Source: Allobosea sp. LC85
GTDB taxonomy: Bacteria; Pseudomonadota; Alphaproteobacteria; Rhizobiales; Beijerinckiaceae
Direction: 5' to 3'
Length of the DNA: 64,000 bases
Assembly: GCF_000735605.1 (NCBI RefSeq)
Contig: NZ_JPKG01000061.1
Span: 124,001-188,000, forward strand
Within the stretch, counting starts at the first letter, position 1. Every line of letters begins with the position of its first letter. The position numbers and the translations under genes are program-made. The notes under the pieces were generated by a model that did not search any database, had not been told where the DNA came from, and saw only the letters and a program-made list of their open reading frames with translations. Below are positions 61,551-64,000 of the stretch, one piece after another.

Positions 61551-61963
61551 GACCGGACGGAAGCCGGCTCGGCTGCCTTGAGCGGCCTTCGGGCAGCCAC
61601 ATGATTTGACAATTCGGGCAGCGAGCCTAAGTCATGAGACATGATGGCGCGCTTCTCGAATTTCCGTCGCGGCCTGCACCGGGCAGGTAACCTGATCGCG
61701 GGCAACTAGCCCCGGATTCGTCGCGCCGCGCGCCTCGGGTTCGGGGCGGTCGGCCTTCCGGCGCCGAATCGGCATCATTCCGGACTTAAGGTCGAAGCGG
61801 GCAACGCCCCGCAAATCCATCCATCAGCGCAAGCGACGAAAGCGTCTGCCGAAGGCAGAGAGCCCCCGACGCCATTGTCCGGCATCGCACGAGCTCGCAT
61901 GCGCGCAATTTTCCACTGCTACGCGATGCCTGCGGGCGCGCATTCATTCAGGACGAACTTCAC
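61551..61963. other. 413-base gene-free region before rnk
   Basis: No gene is recognised. Small hairpins are present: GGGC-AAC-GCCC near 61800 and TCTGCC-GAA-GGCAGA at 61845-61859. It presumably holds the rnk promoter. Confidence 0.5.
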
Positions 61964-62392
61964 ATGACCAACCGGACCTCCGGCGGGGCAAAACCCCGTA
62001 TCACCCTGACCGCAATCGATCACGAAAAGCTCACCCAGCTTGCGATCGCCGCGACGAACACCTTTCCCGATGTCGCCGCGGAGCTCGCGGACGAGGTGGC
62101 GCGCGCCCGCGTTCTTGCCAAAGGGCGCCAACTCGCCGACGCCGTGCGCATGGGCAGCGAAGTGCTGTTCCAGGACGAGGTTACGGGCAAGACCACGACG
62201 GTCACGCTCGTCTATCCGCCTGAGGCCGACATCGCCCAGGGCAAGATCTCGATCCTGACCCCGATCGGGACCGCTCTGATCGGCCTCTCGGTCGGCCAGT
62301 CGATCAACTGGACGACACGCAGCGGCGACGTGAAGCGGCTGACGGTACAGGCCGTCCGTGACCCGGCCGACGGCTCGCCGCAATCGGCCTGA
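61964..62392 (+). CDS. rnk: Regulator of nucleoside diphosphate kinase (Rnk, GreA/B-like)
   Basis: A 142-residue protein. The C-terminal GreA/GreB domain has PEADIAQGKISILTPIGTALIGLSVGQSI. The N-terminal part is short, as in Rnk, which binds RNA polymerase but lacks the long Gre coiled coil. It starts MTNRTSGGAKPR. Convergent with the P1 peptidase, 26 bases apart. Confidence 0.9.
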   Translation: MTNRTSGGAKPRITLTAIDHEKLTQLAIAATNTFPDVAAELADEVARARVLAKGRQLADAVRMGSEVLFQDEVTGKTTTVTLVYPPEADIAQGKISILTPIGTALIGLSVGQSINWTTRSGDVKRLTVQAVRDPADGSPQSA

Positions 62393-62418
62393 TTGCGGCG
62401 CGCGACTGCTGCAAACAC

Positions 62419-63456
62419 TCAGGATCGGGCGAGAACGTCAGCGAGTGAAGGCCTCGCGTGACCGTCTCGCCCCGTCACGGCGGGCGCGGCGAGCATGGCG
62501 TTGAGCACGGCCTCCTGCGTCGCCTCCACCGCCGCGCGGAAGGGCAGATCGATCCGGTTCTCATTGAGCACGACCATGGGCGCGAAATCGGCGCGTTCAT
62601 GATGGCTGATGCGGCCGGCGGTGCTGAAGGCGAGCGCGATATCACCGCTGCCATTGCCCCAGAATGCGCCCAGCCGCGCCAGCCCCGCACCGCACCGTCT
62701 TGCAACGCGCGTCAGCTGCCGCGATTCCATCGGGATATCGGTCGCCACCACGATGATGACGGACCCGCGTTCGGGCGCTGCCGCGTGCGGCATCGCGGGC
62801 GGAACGGGCCGGCGGCCATCCGGCAGGACCAGGTCTCCCGCATTGCCAAAATTGGCCTGGACCAGCACGCCGAGCGCATAGTCCCTGCCGTCCAGCCTGA
62901 GCAGGCGCGAAGCCGTGCCGATGCCGCCCTTGAAACCGAAGGCGCTCATGCCGGTCCCGCCGCCGACGGCGCCCTCTTCGACCGGACCGGCGGTGGCGGC
63001 ATCGAGTGCGGCGAAGGCGTCATTCTCGCTCAGGACGCGGGCTCGGATATCGGAGAGAAAGCCGTCATTGCATTCGAGCACGACCGGATTGACGGTGCCG
63101 GTCGTCCGGCCGATATCGGGATTGGCCGCGAGCGCGCGCGCGACCAGGGCATTGAAGCCGGTCCCGACCGACAATGTGTTTCCCAGCAGAAGCGGGGTCT
63201 CGATCTGGCCGAGTTCCGCGACCTGCACCAGCCCGGCACTCTTGCCAAAGCCGTTGATGACGTCGACCCCGGCGCGCAGTTTCTCGCGGAACGGATCGTC
63301 GCCATGGGGCAGGATGGCGGTGAACCCGGTTTGGATATCCCCGTCGCGAATGGTCCTGTGGCCGACACGGACGCCGGCGATGTCGGTAATCGCATTGAAC
63401 GGGCCGGGCGGCAGCGAGCCGCAGATCAAACCAAGGGAACGGGCGCGGGCAGGCAT
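62419..63456 (-). CDS. P1 family peptidase (DmpA/6-aminohexanoate endohydrolase-like)
   Basis: A 345-residue self-processing N-terminal nucleophile peptidase. ITDIAGVRVGHRTI at the N-terminus, NGFGKSAGLVQVAELGQIETPLLLGN and VGGGTGMSAFGFKGGIGTASR (catalytic Ser after the auto-cleavage point) are family signatures. It may release N-terminal D- or L-amino acids or hydrolyse amides. The start at 63456 is chosen over the open frame to 63720. Confidence 0.92.
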   Translation of the reverse strand: MPARARSLGLICGSLPPGPFNAITDIAGVRVGHRTIRDGDIQTGFTAILPHGDDPFREKLRAGVDVINGFGKSAGLVQVAELGQIETPLLLGNTLSVGTGFNALVARALAANPDIGRTTGTVNPVVLECNDGFLSDIRARVLSENDAFAALDAATAGPVEEGAVGGGTGMSAFGFKGGIGTASRLLRLDGRDYALGVLVQANFGNAGDLVLPDGRRPVPPAMPHAAAPERGSVIIVVATDIPMESRQLTRVARRCGAGLARLGAFWGNGSGDIALAFSTAGRISHHERADFAPMVVLNENRIDLPFRAAVEATQEAVLNAMLAAPAVTGRDGHARPSLADVLARS

Positions 63457-63539
63457 GAGCGGCAATCCGGCTGGCTGACGATGCTTCCGCCTATAACGGA
63501 AACCCCGGCGTCCGCCAGCACCGCAACGCTGTCCTGCGA

Positions 63540-64000
63540 TCAGGGAGACCGGGCCAGGGCGATCGCATCGGCCACTTCGTCGTAGCGATCGGTCAGGGTC
63601 GAGGTCGCGACGCGGATATGGGCGCTGGGCAGGACCGAGAATTTGCTGCCGGGATTGACGGCGATGTTGCGCGCGGCGAGCGTCACCATCGCAAACGGCT
63701 CCGAGATGATCGGCACCCACAGACAGAGGCCGCTGCCAGGCGCGGTCTGGATGCCGCGCGCGGCCAGCGCCGCAGCCAGCCTGTCGCGCCGCTGCTTGTA
63801 GACCATGCGGGCCTTCGCCACGATATTCCGGCTCGCCTCGTCGCGCAGCAGCCAGGAGGTTGCGCCCTGGAGCACGCGGCTCGTCCAGCCCGCGCTGAAG
63901 GCCCGATAGGACTGGACCTGTTCGACGATTGCCGCCGAACTCGACAGCACGGCAAGCCGCAGATCGGGCCCGAGCGTCTTCGAATAGGAGACGATGTGGA
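63540..64000 (-). CDS. PLP-dependent aminotransferase-fold protein, C-terminal part (cut by window edge)
   Basis: The visible C-terminal 153 residues form the second half of a fold-type I aminotransferase. The PLP lysine is in SYSKTLGPDLRLAVLSS, followed by VYKQRRDRLAAALAARGIQ and the small domain GSGLCLWVPI. The pattern fits MocR-type GntR-aminotransferase regulators or class I/II aminotransferases; the N-terminus, beyond position 64000, would decide. Confidence 0.85.
   Translation of the reverse strand, partial: HIVSYSKTLGPDLRLAVLSSSAAIVEQVQSYRAFSAGWTSRVLQGATSWLLRDEASRNIVAKARMVYKQRRDRLAAALAARGIQTAPGSGLCLWVPIISEPFAMVTLAARNIAVNPGSKFSVLPSAHIRVATSTLTDRYDEVADAIALARSP

Overview
The window is about 64 kb of GC-rich, gene-dense DNA from an alphaproteobacterium, most likely Hyphomicrobiales (Bosea, Boseaceae or Methylobacteriaceae-like). 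Signs pointing there are an Irr regulator with both its heme regulatory motif and its HHH motif, an ICE-type iron operator, a eukaryotic-type ornithine decarboxylase paired with homospermidine synthase, a BigR sulfur operon, GcvA-style LysR genes and several copies of the palindromic repeats typical of this order. The genus is inferred from gene content only. No phage, plasmid, insertion sequence or CRISPR array was seen.

Layout. 1-3.7 kb: the TCA block sucC (cut by the window edge), mdh and zapE on the minus strand, with a TetR gene between mdh and zapE. 3.9-8.2 kb: single genes (GNAT, Omp19/Inh-like lipoprotein, a RidA homolog lacking the usual arginine, periplasmic glucan protein OpgG/OpgD, a glyoxalase-fold protein). 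8.2-12.2 kb: polyamine module with a long structured leader, ornithine decarboxylase, a GNAT and homospermidine synthase. 12.3-16.4 kb: two proteins of unknown function, asd with a structured 5' region, and an EamA exporter. 16.4-20.2 kb: TetR repressor with two palindromic operators and a divergent EmrAB-like efflux pair. 20.3-22.3 kb: iron island irr-bfd-bfr-hemP with ICE and Fur-like sites. 22.3-26.3 kb: MOSC protein, inositol-phosphatase family protein, double cold-shock protein, carbonic anhydrase, a frameshifted DUF167 gene, YggT and tRNA-Ala(CGC). 26.7-30.7 kb: lytic transglycosylase lipoprotein, an AI-2E family permease with an unusual soluble C-terminal half, and a ketopantoate-reductase family protein.

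30.7-38.3 kb: two overlapping LysR genes diverge from a peptide-type ABC cluster (binding protein and two permeases, no ATPase) that ends in a beta-lactamase-fold hydrolase, then a DUF763 gene. 38.4-43 kb: envelope enzymes (extensin-like peptidase, L,D-transpeptidase, S10 serine carboxypeptidase) and a DUF899 protein. 43.3-45.8 kb: the four-gene blh-bigR-pmpA-pmpB operon, each gene overlapping the next by 4 bases, behind an 18-bp-arm palindrome. 45.9-52.1 kb: DsbA-like protein and a second L,D-transpeptidase, a QseBC/PmrAB-like two-component system with a PmrA-type box, DUF411, and an OmpR/EnvZ-like system. 52.2-56.5 kb: copper-tolerance operon (small lipoprotein, TolC-like lipoprotein, multicopper oxidase, cupredoxin, CusF-like protein, small secreted protein). 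56.6-61.5 kb: tripartite tricarboxylate transporter TctABC with a GntR regulator, divergent from a DapA-like aldolase. 62-64 kb: rnk, a P1/DmpA-type peptidase and the 3' part of a PLP-dependent aminotransferase or MocR gene.

The observations most worth following are the B12-binding-like tail on the AI-2E permease, palindromic repeats placed so that their first bases are the stop codons of the upstream genes, the multi-hairpin leader before ornithine decarboxylase, the ABC cluster with a hydrolase but no ATPase, and the RND-less copper operon.
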